Source: Pseudoxanthomonas sp. F37 (GTDB lineage: Bacteria > Pseudomonadota > Gammaproteobacteria > Xanthomonadales > Xanthomonadaceae). Taken from it: 64,000 nt of DNA. Where the stretch lies: the NCBI RefSeq assembly GCF_022965755.1, contig NZ_CP095187.1, forward strand, positions 1,426,001 to 1,490,000, given 5' to 3'. Position numbers and translations under genes: made by a program. Positions 18,614-26,570 of the stretch are shown in pieces. The notes beneath the pieces are model-generated. The model saw nothing but the letters and a program-made list of their open reading frames with translations, was not told where the DNA came from and searched no databases. The stretch's first letter is position 1. The number at the start of each line of letters is the position of its first letter.

Positions 18614-19903
18614 TTACAGGCAGTCGTCGACCGTGTGGCGGGGCAGGGTGCGCTTCACGTCGAAGACCACCGCGCCCGGCTTGCCGAACCCGCGGATGCC
18701 ATCGGCGCCGCGTTCGCTGAACTGCCGGTGCGCCACCGCGAGGATGACCGCATCGTACTGGCCCGCCTCGGGTTCCGCCACCAGGTCCAATCCGTATTCA
18801 TGTTTCGCCTCGTCGGCGCTGACCCACGGATCGTGCACGTCGACCTGCGCGTTGTAGCTGCGCAGCTCGGCCACGATGTCGACCACGCGCGTGTTGCGCA
18901 CGTCCGGGCAGTTCTCCTTGAACGCCAGGCCCAGCACCAGCACCTTCGCGCCGGCCGTGGGCAGGTTGCGGCGCGCCATCAGCTTGGCCACGCGGCGCGC
19001 CACGTGGCTGCCCATGCCGTCGTTGATGCGGCGGCCGGCCAGGATCACGTCGGGGTGGTAGCCGATCTGCTGCGCCTTGTGGGTCAGGTAGTACGGATCC
19101 ACGCCGATGCAGTGGCCGCCGACCAGGCCCGGGCGGAAGGGCAGGAAATTCCATTTGGTGCCCGCGGCTTCCAGCACCTCGTGGGTATCGATGCCGAGGC
19201 GGTGGAAGATCAGCGCCAGTTCGTTGATCAGGGCGATGTTGACGTCGCGCTGGGTGTTCTCGATGACCTTGGCCGCTTCGGCCACGCGGATGCTGCTGGC
19301 CTTGTGCGTGCCGGCGGCGATGATGCTGCCGTACAGGGCGTCCACGAAGTCGGCGACCTCCGGGGTGGAGCCGGAGGTGACCTTCATGATGGTTTCCAGG
19401 CGGTGCTGCTTGTCGCCCGGGTTGATCCGTTCCGGGCTGTAGCCGGCGTAGAAATCCTGGTTGAAACGCAGGCCGGATTCGCGCTCGATGATCGGTACGC
19501 AGGCCTCTTCGGTGGCGCCGGGGTACACGGTCGATTCGAAGATCGCCACGCCGCCCTTGCCGATGGCGCGGCCGACGGTGCGGCTGGCCGACTCCAGCGG
19601 GCGCAGGTCGGGGCGCTTGTAGTCGTCGATGGGGGTGGGCACGGTGACGATGAACACGTTGCAGCCGGCCAGCGCCGCGGGATCGTCGCTGAAGTCCAGC
19701 AGCGGCGTGTCGCGCAGCTCGTCGGCGGACACTTCCAGCGTGTGGTCTTGGTGTTCGCGCAGCTCGGACACGCGCTTGCCGTTGATGTCGAAGCCGAGCG
19801 TGGGGAACTTGCGGCCGAAGGCGACCGCCAGCGGCAGCCCGACGTACCCCAGTCCGATCACGGCGATCCTGGCCTGGTCCAGGGTGGGCAATGGAGCGTT
19901 CAT
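18614..19903 (-). CDS. UDP-N-acetylhexosamine 6-dehydrogenase (TviB/VipA/WbpO-like)
   Basis: Encodes 429 residues. N-terminal Rossmann [16 protein letters not shown], a central helix domain with [21 protein letters not shown], and the catalytic Cys in [20 protein letters not shown]. The sequence [19 protein letters not shown] and the C-terminal [15 protein letters not shown] are closest to TviB/VipA, which oxidise UDP-GlcNAc or UDP-GalNAc to the uronate, rather than to UDP-glucose dehydrogenase. It would furnish an amino-uronic acid for the EPS. First gene of the leftward EPS operon; the 216-base region to galE must contain its promoter. Confidence 0.87.
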   Translation of the reverse strand: MNAPLPTLDQARIAVIGLGYVGLPLAVAFGRKFPTLGFDINGKRVSELREHQDHTLEVSADELRDTPLLDFSDDPAALAGCNVFIVTVPTPIDDYKRPDLRPLESASRTVGRAIGKGGVAIFESTVYPGATEEACVPIIERESGLRFNQDFYAGYSPERINPGDKQHRLETIMKVTSGSTPEVADFVDALYGSIIAAGTHKASSIRVAEAAKVIENTQRDVNIALINELALIFHRLGIDTHEVLEAAGTKWNFLPFRPGLVGGHCIGVDPYYLTHKAQQIGYHPDVILAGRRINDGMGSHVARRVAKLMARRNLPTAGAKVLVLGLAFKENCPDVRNTRVVDIVAELRSYNAQVDVHDPWVSADEAKHEYGLDLVAEPEAGQYDAVILAVAHRQFSERGADGIRGFGKPGAVVFDVKRTLPRHTVDDCL

Positions 19904-20119
19904 CGATGTGGGGTTCCCCTGTGTGTCGCGTGTCTGAAGAGTCTATACGCAGGCATGGCGCGGGCGTTCCCGTCGCCGGCCTGGCATCGAGCCGATCAAC
20001 GTGCAAAGCATGCGCCTCAGGACACGCGGCGCACACTGGCCTGATATCGCCACGATCTGCGTAACAGCGGATGATCGCCCGCCCGCATGGCGCGGCGACC
20101 TGCGACCGGGGGAGTCGAG

Positions 20120-21136
20120 ATGCGGATCCTGCTGTGCGGCGGCGCCGGCTACATCGGCGCGCATACCTACGTGGTGCTGGTGGAACGCGGCCACGACGTG
20201 GTGGTGGCCGACAACTTCAGCAACAGTTCGCCGGGCGTGCTGGCCCGCCTGCGGCAGATCACCGGGCGACCGGTGCCGTTCCAGCCGCTGGACCTGCGGG
20301 ACCGCGATGCGGTGGCGGGATTCTTCGCCCACCAGGCCTTCGATGCCGTCGTGCACTTCGCGGCGCTGAAATCGGTGGGCGAGTCGTGCGAGCGCCCGCT
20401 GGACTACTTCCACAACAATATCGGCGGCACGCTGAACCTGCTGCACGGCATGCGCCAGGCCGGCGTCGACCGGCTGGTGTTCAGCTCGTCGGCCACCGTC
20501 TATGGCGACCCCGACCACGTACCCGTGCGCGAGGATGCGCGCCTGCAGGTGACCAATCCCTATGGGCGCACGAAGCTGGTGATGGAAGAGCTGATCGGCG
20601 ACCTGTGCGGCAGCGATGCCGGATTCCATGCCGCCAACCTGCGCTATTTCAATCCGGTGGGCGCCCACGCCTCCGGCCTGATAGGCGAGGACCCCACCGG
20701 CATTCCCAACAACCTGATGCCGTACATCTGCCAGGTGGCGGTGGGGCGGCGCGACCGCCTGAGCGTGTTCGGCGGCGACTGGCCCACCGTCGACGGCACC
20801 GGCGTGCGCGACTACATCCACGTGATGGACCTGGCGCGCGCGCATGCCGATGCACTGGATTTCCTGGTGCGCGAACGCCGCAGCCTCACCGTCAACCTGG
20901 GCACGGGGCAGGGGGTCAGCGTGCTGCAGCTGGTGGAAGCGTTCGCGCAGGCCGCGGCGCGCAGGATCCCCTACCAGGTGGTGGCGCGGCGCCCCGGCGA
21001 CGTGGCCGAGGTCTACGCCGACCCCTCGCTGGCCGCGCGGACGCTGGGATGGCGTGCCGAACTGGGCGTGGAGGCCATGTGCCGCGATGCCTGGCGCTGG
21101 CAGTCGCAGAACCCGCAGGGCTATCCCGTGGCGTGA
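20120..21136 (+). CDS. galE: UDP-glucose 4-epimerase
   Basis: Encodes 338 residues. The NAD site CGGAGYIGAHTYVVL opens the protein, DLRDRDAV and FAALKSVGESCERP follow, the catalytic YGRTK is at about residue 150, and FGGDWPTVDGTGVRDYIHV is the GalE signature. It interconverts UDP-glucose and UDP-galactose and is probably a precursor supplier for EPS and LPS. ATG 20120 has GGGGGAG upstream. It is divergent from the EPS dehydrogenase gene, with 216 bases between, in which I see no named motif. Length is normal for the family. Confidence 0.92.
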   Translation: MRILLCGGAGYIGAHTYVVLVERGHDVVVADNFSNSSPGVLARLRQITGRPVPFQPLDLRDRDAVAGFFAHQAFDAVVHFAALKSVGESCERPLDYFHNNIGGTLNLLHGMRQAGVDRLVFSSSATVYGDPDHVPVREDARLQVTNPYGRTKLVMEELIGDLCGSDAGFHAANLRYFNPVGAHASGLIGEDPTGIPNNLMPYICQVAVGRRDRLSVFGGDWPTVDGTGVRDYIHVMDLARAHADALDFLVRERRSLTVNLGTGQGVSVLQLVEAFAQAAARRIPYQVVARRPGDVAEVYADPSLAARTLGWRAELGVEAMCRDAWRWQSQNPQGYPVA

Positions 21137-21173
21137 GGGTCCCCCCGGCATGGACGGGCCCTGCCCGCACGTG

Positions 21174-21192
21174 CCGCCGGCCATGCCGGCGG
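21174..21192. repeat. Perfect hairpin between galE and the GGDEF gene
   Basis: CCGCCGGC and GCCGGCGG flank the three bases CAT, an 8-bp perfect stem in the 75-base gap after galE. No T-run follows, so it is not a classical intrinsic terminator. It could stall RNA polymerase or occlude initiation of the diguanylate cyclase, which starts 20 bases later. Weak evidence in so GC-rich a genome. Confidence 0.3.
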
Positions 21193-21211
21193 GCTGGCGG
21201 CGGGAACGCGA

Positions 21212-22309
21212 TTGGCCGAGAATCGCGCCAATACCCTGCCGCCCGGATCTGCTTTGCCCCTGGATGCTGCGCGCCACCTGGCGGAACAGAACCGCGTGCG
21301 CTACGGCCTGCGCATGTACCGCATGCGCGCGCTGGGGCTGGGGCTGGGTGCGATCTGCGTGGCGGCCGTGCTGTACGAGCACGGCGCGCCCCCGGCGCTG
21401 TGGGGCCTGCTGGCGGCCAACGGATTCGCATGGCCCCACCTGGCCTACCTGCGGGTCAGGGCGAGCCGCGACGATCCGCTGCAGGCGGAGTACCAGAACC
21501 TGACCTTCGACGCCGCGATGGGCGGCTTCTGGATTGCGGCGATGCAGTTCGATGCGCTGCCCAGCGTGCTGCTGGCGGTGATGCTGACGATGGACAAGGT
21601 GATCATCGGGGGCGGCCGCTTCGCCAGCAGGACGCTGGCGGCGATGGCGGCCACCTGCCTGGCCGCGAGCGCGGCCTGGGGCTTCGCGTTCGATCCCCAC
21701 ACCAGTTTCCCGGTGGTGCTGGCCTGCCTGCCGTTCCTGGCGGTCTACCCCGTAGCGATAGGCGTGGCCACCCACGCGCTGTCGCGCACGGCACGCAAGC
21801 AGAAGGCGCTGCTGGAGAAGATGGCGCGCTTCGACGCGGCCACCGGCCTGATGAACCGGCAGCAATGGCTGCATGCGGCCACCCATGAGCTGAAGCGCTT
21901 CCAGCGCTCGGGGCGCGCGGGGGTACTGGTGCTGATCGACATCGACCGTTTCAAGGATGTCAACGACGGCTACGGCCACACGGTCGGCGACGAGGTGGTG
22001 GAGGAATTCGCGCGCCTGCTGAAAGCCTGCCTGCGCGATGTGGATACCGCCGGCCGCTATGGCGGCGACGAGTTCGGCGTGGTCATGCCCGACACGCGCT
22101 GGGAAGAGGCCATCGTGGCCGCGGAACGGCTGCGCCGGCAGGTCGCCGCCTGCGCCTTCTCCGCGCGCGGCCTGCGCTGCACGGTCAGCATCGGGCTGTC
22201 CGAGTGCCATCCGGGCATCGCGTCGGTGTCGGACTGGGTCAACAGCGCCGACGCCGCGCTGTACCGGGCCAAGGCGCGCGGGCGCGACTGCATCGTCGTG
22301 GGCTGTTGA
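21212..22309 (+). CDS. MASE2-type membrane diguanylate cyclase (GGDEF)
   Basis: About 365 residues. The N-terminal 200 residues hold several membrane helices resembling the MASE2 sensor, then a linker (RTARKQKALLEKM) and a GGDEF domain with intact RYGGDEFGV. An RxxD (RDVD) lies five residues before GGDEF, the usual c-di-GMP inhibitory I-site. It should make c-di-GMP at the inner membrane. Its position beside an EPS locus fits c-di-GMP control of polymer production, though that link is inference. No ATG or GTG lies near the start; TTG 21212 is the longest start, TTG 21254 also possible, and neither has a strong ribosome site. Confidence 0.85.
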   Translation: MAENRANTLPPGSALPLDAARHLAEQNRVRYGLRMYRMRALGLGLGAICVAAVLYEHGAPPALWGLLAANGFAWPHLAYLRVRASRDDPLQAEYQNLTFDAAMGGFWIAAMQFDALPSVLLAVMLTMDKVIIGGGRFASRTLAAMAATCLAASAAWGFAFDPHTSFPVVLACLPFLAVYPVAIGVATHALSRTARKQKALLEKMARFDAATGLMNRQQWLHAATHELKRFQRSGRAGVLVLIDIDRFKDVNDGYGHTVGDEVVEEFARLLKACLRDVDTAGRYGGDEFGVVMPDTRWEEAIVAAERLRRQVAACAFSARGLRCTVSIGLSECHPGIASVSDWVNSADAALYRAKARGRDCIVVGC

Positions 22310-22315
22310 GCCGGC

Positions 22316-23167
22316 TCAGGACAGCAGCGCGCCGATCACCGCCTGCGGCTGCTTCATCCACGCGAAGTGGTCCGCGCGCGTGCCCAGGGCGGCGTGATGC
22401 AGCGTGTGGATGCGGGCCGGAGCGTGGGGCATCTTCGCCATCAGAGCGCGCAGCGAGCTTTCCGGCGCCAGCCAGTCGTCGTCGAACAACACCCCGTCGA
22501 TCGGTGCGCGGACCCGGCGCAGGCCCGCTTCCAGATCGACCGGCCAACCGGCGGCGCGATACCGGCCGCTGAGCCCCACGCGCGCCCAGTCGCCGATCAG
22601 GCCCCGCGCTTCGTCGCCGCCAAAGCCCAGCCGGCGCCCGGGCAGGGCGCCGCAGGCGCGCGCCAGCCAGGGCGCGAACCGGTAGAAGAACGGCAATGCG
22701 TAGCCGCGTGGCGCGGGAAACGTGCGCCAGTAGGGCGTGCCGCTGCCGACCAGCCAGAGGCCGGTGAAGGCGTCGGGGTGCTGGCCCAGGTGGCAGGCGG
22801 CCAGCTGTCCGCCCAGGCTGTGGCCGCCGATGCGATGCGGGATGTCGGGCAGCCGGGCCTGCCACGCGGCATGGCTGAGCGGCAGGTCCGTGCCCAGCAG
22901 TTCGCGATAGCCCCAGTCGGTGCGCCGATCGGCGCGCAGCGAACTGCTGCCGTTGCCGCGCCATTCGTGCACGCACACCGCCACCCCGCGCGCGGCGAGC
23001 GCCTCCGCGAACGGCAGGTAATGGCGCGCGGCCACGCCCAGTGCGGGGACCCACAACAGCGCGCCGGACGGATGGGCCGGCATGCGCGCGATCAGGGTGC
23101 AGGCGTGGCCGTCCTGCGCCTGCAGCGGAATCTCTTCGGCCAGGACGGGCGCGTCGGTGGCCGTCAC
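22316..23167 (-). CDS. Alpha/beta-hydrolase
   Basis: Encodes 283 residues. The nucleophile elbow GGHSLGGQLA holds the Ser; DDDWLAPES probably supplies the acid and TRADHFAW the His, giving a complete triad. It resembles serine hydrolases without a clear substrate. It starts at GTG 23165-23167, which overlaps the stop of thiD (GTGA), so the two are translationally coupled. An ORF extended to 23332 lies inside thiD and is rejected. Function beyond esterase/lipase-like hydrolysis is unknown. Confidence 0.8.
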   Translation of the reverse strand: MTATDAPVLAEEIPLQAQDGHACTLIARMPAHPSGALLWVPALGVAARHYLPFAEALAARGVAVCVHEWRGNGSSSLRADRRTDWGYRELLGTDLPLSHAAWQARLPDIPHRIGGHSLGGQLAACHLGQHPDAFTGLWLVGSGTPYWRTFPAPRGYALPFFYRFAPWLARACGALPGRRLGFGGDEARGLIGDWARVGLSGRYRAAGWPVDLEAGLRRVRAPIDGVLFDDDWLAPESSLRALMAKMPHAPARIHTLHHAALGTRADHFAWMKQPQAVIGALLS

Positions 23168-23973
23168 GCGGCGGGCGCCGCGCCGAAGTGGTCCAGCACG
23201 ACGATCCCGCTGCGGCCGGGCCGGTAGCCTGCGCGCAGCGCGGCGTGCACATAGTCGGAGGCGGCAAGGCAGGCGTCCCTCATGGGCATGCCCTGCGCGC
23301 GGCGCGCGGCGATGGCCGAGGCCAGCGTGCATCCGGTGCCATGGGCTTCCAGCGACAGGCGCGGGTGCGAAGTCTCGGCCAGGCCGTCCGGGTCGCAGTA
23401 CAGGTCCACCACGTCGGCGTTGCCGGGCAGGTGTCCGCCCTTGAGGAAGACCGCGCGCGCGCCCAGTGCCAGCAGATCCTGCGCGGCCCGGCGCATGGCC
23501 GCCGCGTCGGCGATGGCGCGGCCCAACAGCAGTTCGGCCTCGGGGAGGTTGGGCGTCAGCACGTGCGCCAGCGGCAGCAGTTGCGTGCGCATCGCCTGCA
23601 GGGCGCTGTCCTCCAGCAGCTTGGCGCCGCTGGTGGCGACCATCACCGGATCGACGATGACGGCGGCCGGGCGGTGCGCGCGCAGGGCATCGGCCACCAC
23701 GCCGATCACCTCGGCCGTGGCCAGCATGCCCAGCTTCACCGCGCGGATGTCGAAATCGTCGAAGCAGGCGTCCAGCTGCGCGCGCAGGAACGCCACGGGG
23801 GGCACGTTCACCGCCGTCACGCCGCGGGTGTGCTGCGCGGTGAGCGCGGCGATGGCGGACAGCCCGTGCACGCGGTGCGCGGCGAAGGTCTTGAGGTCGG
23901 CCTGGATGCCCGCGCCGCCACCGGAATCGGATCCGGCGATGGTCAGGGCAGCAGGGGGGCGGGATTCGGTCAT
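23164..23973 (-). CDS. thiD: Hydroxymethylpyrimidine/phosphomethylpyrimidine kinase
   Basis: Encodes 269 residues of the ribokinase fold. It begins ALTIAGSDSGGGAGIQADLK, the ThiD substrate-binding start. LTPNLPEAELLLG and the C-terminal HGTGCTLASAIAA give the anion-hole/catalytic region. It phosphorylates HMP and then HMP-P for thiamin synthesis. No thiC or thiE is nearby, and I find no TPP riboswitch in the four bases to the SulP gene or upstream. It is coupled to the hydrolase gene downstream. Confidence 0.93.
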   Translation of the reverse strand: MTESRPPAALTIAGSDSGGGAGIQADLKTFAAHRVHGLSAIAALTAQHTRGVTAVNVPPVAFLRAQLDACFDDFDIRAVKLGMLATAEVIGVVADALRAHRPAAVIVDPVMVATSGAKLLEDSALQAMRTQLLPLAHVLTPNLPEAELLLGRAIADAAAMRRAAQDLLALGARAVFLKGGHLPGNADVVDLYCDPDGLAETSHPRLSLEAHGTGCTLASAIAARRAQGMPMRDACLAASDYVHAALRAGYRPGRSGIVVLDHFGAAPAA

Positions 23974-23977
23974 GTGC

Positions 23978-25717
23978 TCATTGTGCGCCGGGAGGCGCGT
24001 GCTTCGCGGCGGTGGTATGGGATTCGGCCAATGATGTCGCCAGCTTCAGCGCGCGCTCGTAGTTGGAGGTGAAGTGCAATTGCCCGGGCTGCTCGGCCAG
24101 CGCCATGTCGGCCAGCACGCGGTTGGGTTGCGCCTGCAGCCCGGACACCACCAGCACGATGCCGCGCCGCGCGCAGCGGTTGGCCAGGCTCTGCAGCGCA
24201 TGCACGCCGCTGGCGTCGATGTAGGGCACCCGTCGCATGCGCAGGATGAACACCCGTGGCGGCTCGAAGAACTGATCGAGCAGACTGTCCAGCCGGTTGG
24301 CGGCGCCGAAGAACAGTGGCCCGCTGATCTGGTAGACCTCCACGCCCTTGGGCAGGTGGCTGCGCTGCTGCTCGTCCGCAGCCAGCGCCGGATCGTGGTC
24401 GGCCAGGTCCTCATCCGCACTGCGCGTCCCGGACCTGATCTCCACGCTCTCGGCCATGCGATGCATGAAGATCAGTGCGGCCACCACCAGCCCGACCTCG
24501 ATGGCCAGGGTGAGGTCGAAGAACACCGTCAGCCCGAAGGTGACCAGCAGCACGATACGGTCGCCCCACGGCGCGGACAGGATGTGGCGGAAGTTCTCGG
24601 CCTCGCTCATGTTCCAGGCCACCACCAGCAGCACGGCCGCCAGCGCGGCCAGCGGCACGTAGCGCATCAGCGATGCCAGCAGCAGCATGAAGCCCAGCAG
24701 GAACACCGCATGCAGCACGCCCGCCACCGGCGTACGGGCGCCCGCGCGTACGTTGGTGGCGGTGCGCGCGATGGCGCCCGTGGCCGGCAGGCCGCCGAAC
24801 AGGGCCGAGGCGGCATTGGCCACGCCTTGCGCCACCAACTCGCCGTTCGAGCGGTGGCGGCCGCCGGTCATGCCGTCGGCGACCACCGCCGAGAGCAGCG
24901 ATTCAACCCCGGCGAGGAAGGCGATGGTGAAGGCGCTGGGCAGCAGTTCGAAGGTGCGCTCGAACGGAATGCGAGGGAAATCGAAGGTCGGCAGCGCCGA
25001 GGGCAGTTCGCCGAAACGGCTGCCGATGGTGTCGGCCGGCAGGCCCAGCGCGGTGGTCGCCAGCGTGCACGCCAGCAGCGCGATCAGGAAGCCCGGCCAC
25101 TTCGGTCGCCACTTGCGCAGCAGCAGGATCACCGCCAGGCCCAGCACGGTCAGCGCGACGGTCGCCGGCTGGGTGGTAGCCAGATGCCGGCCGTAGGCGG
25201 CCCAGCGCGCAAGGAACTCGGCCGGTACCTCCTCCATCTGCAGGCCCAGCGCGTCCTTCACCTGCGAGGACAGGATGCTGACCGCGATGCCGGCGGTGAA
25301 ACCGGTGATGACCGGCTGCGGCATGTACCGCATCAGCGTGCCCAGGCGCAGCAGGCCGGCGGCGATCAGCATCAGGCCGGCCAGCAGGGTGCACAGGATC
25401 AGCCCGCCGTAACCGAACTTCTGGATGACCACGAACACCACCGGGATGAAGGCCGCGGTTGGTCCGCCGATCTGCACCCGCGAGCCGCCCAGCGCCGAGA
25501 CCAGGAAGCCGGCGATGATCGCCGTGTGCAGGCCCCTCTCCGGCGGAGCGCCGGAGGCGATGGCCAGCGCCATCGCCAGCGGCAGGGCGACGATGGCGAC
25601 GGTCAGGCCGGCCAGTGCGTCCGCGCGCAGGCTGCGCAGGTCATAACCCTCGCGCAGCGCGGTCAGCAGCTTGGGTTCGAACTGGTGCAGATAGGCGCGC
25701 AGCCGGGTGGCGTCCAT
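23978..25717 (-). CDS. SulP-family anion transporter with STAS domain
   Basis: Encodes 579 residues. The membrane domain (about residues 30-430) has the SulP motifs GLTVAIVALPLAMALAIASG and IGGPTAAFIPVVF, with helices to about residue 425. A C-terminal STAS domain (about 460-555) follows, with VPYIDASGVHALQSLA. It probably exports or imports an anion such as sulfate, bicarbonate or dicarboxylate across the inner membrane. ATG 25717 is preceded by GGAGGAG. Its first 77 bases overlap the 3-prime end of the DUF1275 gene upstream. Confidence 0.9.
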   Translation of the reverse strand: MDATRLRAYLHQFEPKLLTALREGYDLRSLRADALAGLTVAIVALPLAMALAIASGAPPERGLHTAIIAGFLVSALGGSRVQIGGPTAAFIPVVFVVIQKFGYGGLILCTLLAGLMLIAAGLLRLGTLMRYMPQPVITGFTAGIAVSILSSQVKDALGLQMEEVPAEFLARWAAYGRHLATTQPATVALTVLGLAVILLLRKWRPKWPGFLIALLACTLATTALGLPADTIGSRFGELPSALPTFDFPRIPFERTFELLPSAFTIAFLAGVESLLSAVVADGMTGGRHRSNGELVAQGVANAASALFGGLPATGAIARTATNVRAGARTPVAGVLHAVFLLGFMLLLASLMRYVPLAALAAVLLVVAWNMSEAENFRHILSAPWGDRIVLLVTFGLTVFFDLTLAIEVGLVVAALIFMHRMAESVEIRSGTRSADEDLADHDPALAADEQQRSHLPKGVEVYQISGPLFFGAANRLDSLLDQFFEPPRVFILRMRRVPYIDASGVHALQSLANRCARRGIVLVVSGLQAQPNRVLADMALAEQPGQLHFTSNYERALKLATSLAESHTTAAKHAPPGAQ

Positions 25718-26447
25718 CACTCCTCCGGGGGGGCCGTCGTTCCGGTGCAGCGCTGCCGTCGGACGGACCGCCGGGCTGACCCAGCCGGCGCAACGCATGG
25801 TGGCGGTAGATCACGTAGCCAATGCCGGTGGAACCGGTCAGCGCCGCCGGGATCGCCAACGCATAGTAGCCGAGCGCGCGGTAGCCCCAGGTGCCGAGGA
25901 TGCCACCGACGAGGAAGCCGCTGATGATCAACCCGCTCAGGGTCAGGCGGCGCATCGGCAGCGGCAGCCCACGCAGCAGATGGCCCAGGCCGATGCCCAA
26001 GTCGGTGAACATGCCCGACAGGTGGGTGGTGCGCACCACTGCGCCGCTGTAGGTGGTGACCATGGCGTTCTGCAGGCCGCAGGCCACCGCCGCCAGCAGT
26101 GCGCCGTTGAGCTGCTGGCGGAAGAACAGCGGGATCGCGGCCAGCAGCAGCGCCGATTCCAGCGCCAGTACCACGCCGTAGCGGCGGCCCAGTCTCAGCG
26201 TGCTGTCCTGGATGATCAGCCCGCTGAGCATCGCGCCCAGACTGAAGGCGATCAGCACCGCCCACAGGTGGCGCACGCCCCGCCAGTCGCCGTCGGCCAA
26301 GGCCGTGCCCAACTGGGTGGTGGTGCCGGTGAGGTGGCTGACGGCCAGGCGCTCGAAGCCGAGGAAGCCGACCGCGTTCACCATGCCCGCCACGCAGGCC
26401 AGCGCGACCGCGCCGATCCAGACCCAACGGGGCAGATGCACGCTCAC
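25641..26447 (-). CDS. DUF1275 (YoaK-like) membrane protein
   Basis: Encodes 268 residues with six or so hydrophobic helices. Features of DUF1275 are visible: ACVAGMVNAVGFLGFERLAVSHLTG-like start, CGLQNAMVTTYSGAVVRTTHLSGMFTDLGIG, and the final helix YYALAIPAALTGSTGIGYVI. The last 50 residues are Arg/Pro-rich and are encoded in a region that overlaps the SulP start by 77 bases. It starts at GTG 26447. Function is unknown; the two membrane genes are probably translated in a coupled way. Confidence 0.82.
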   Translation of the reverse strand: MSVHLPRWVWIGAVALACVAGMVNAVGFLGFERLAVSHLTGTTTQLGTALADGDWRGVRHLWAVLIAFSLGAMLSGLIIQDSTLRLGRRYGVVLALESALLLAAIPLFFRQQLNGALLAAVACGLQNAMVTTYSGAVVRTTHLSGMFTDLGIGLGHLLRGLPLPMRRLTLSGLIISGFLVGGILGTWGYRALGYYALAIPAALTGSTGIGYVIYRHHALRRLGQPGGPSDGSAAPERRPPRRSDGRHPAARLSAPVRTQAADRAARGL

Positions 26448-26460
26448 CGAGGGGCTACGC

Positions 26461-26504
26461 GGGCGGCCTCAGGCCGCCCCGTTGCCAGGGGCGTACGCCC
26501 CTGG
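26461..26504. repeat. Twin palindromes (REP-like) between phoH and DUF1275 gene
   Basis: GGGCGGCCTCAGGCCGCCC (26461-26479) is a 9-bp inverted repeat, and six bases on, CCAGGGGCGTACGCCCCTGG (26485-26504) is a perfect 20-base palindrome. Both are in the 123-base gap after the PhoH stop. No T-run follows, so they look like REP-type palindromes or mRNA 3-prime protective hairpins rather than an intrinsic terminator. Confidence 0.5.
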
Positions 26505-26570
26505 GAAGCCGCGGTCGCTGCATCGGTAGGCATCTGCAACACGTCCTGCCACGTCGGGGCCGGAAGCCTA

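Noticed and set aside
16994-20044. 1016-codon plus-strand frame opposite the EPS precursor genes
   Set aside because: Antisense shadow of the Wza-like, epimerase and dehydrogenase genes; no motif.
23167-23332. Upstream extension of the alpha/beta-hydrolase
   Set aside because: The extra residues are Arg-rich and lie inside thiD; GTG 23167 overlaps the thiD stop and fits a coupled start.
23164-23978. TPP riboswitch upstream of thiD
   Set aside because: Only four bases separate thiD from the SulP gene and no THI-box consensus is seen.
25641-25717. Frameshift error at the SulP/DUF1275 junction
   Set aside because: Both genes have proper starts and stops, the SulP ribosome site is strong, and neither family motif is interrupted.
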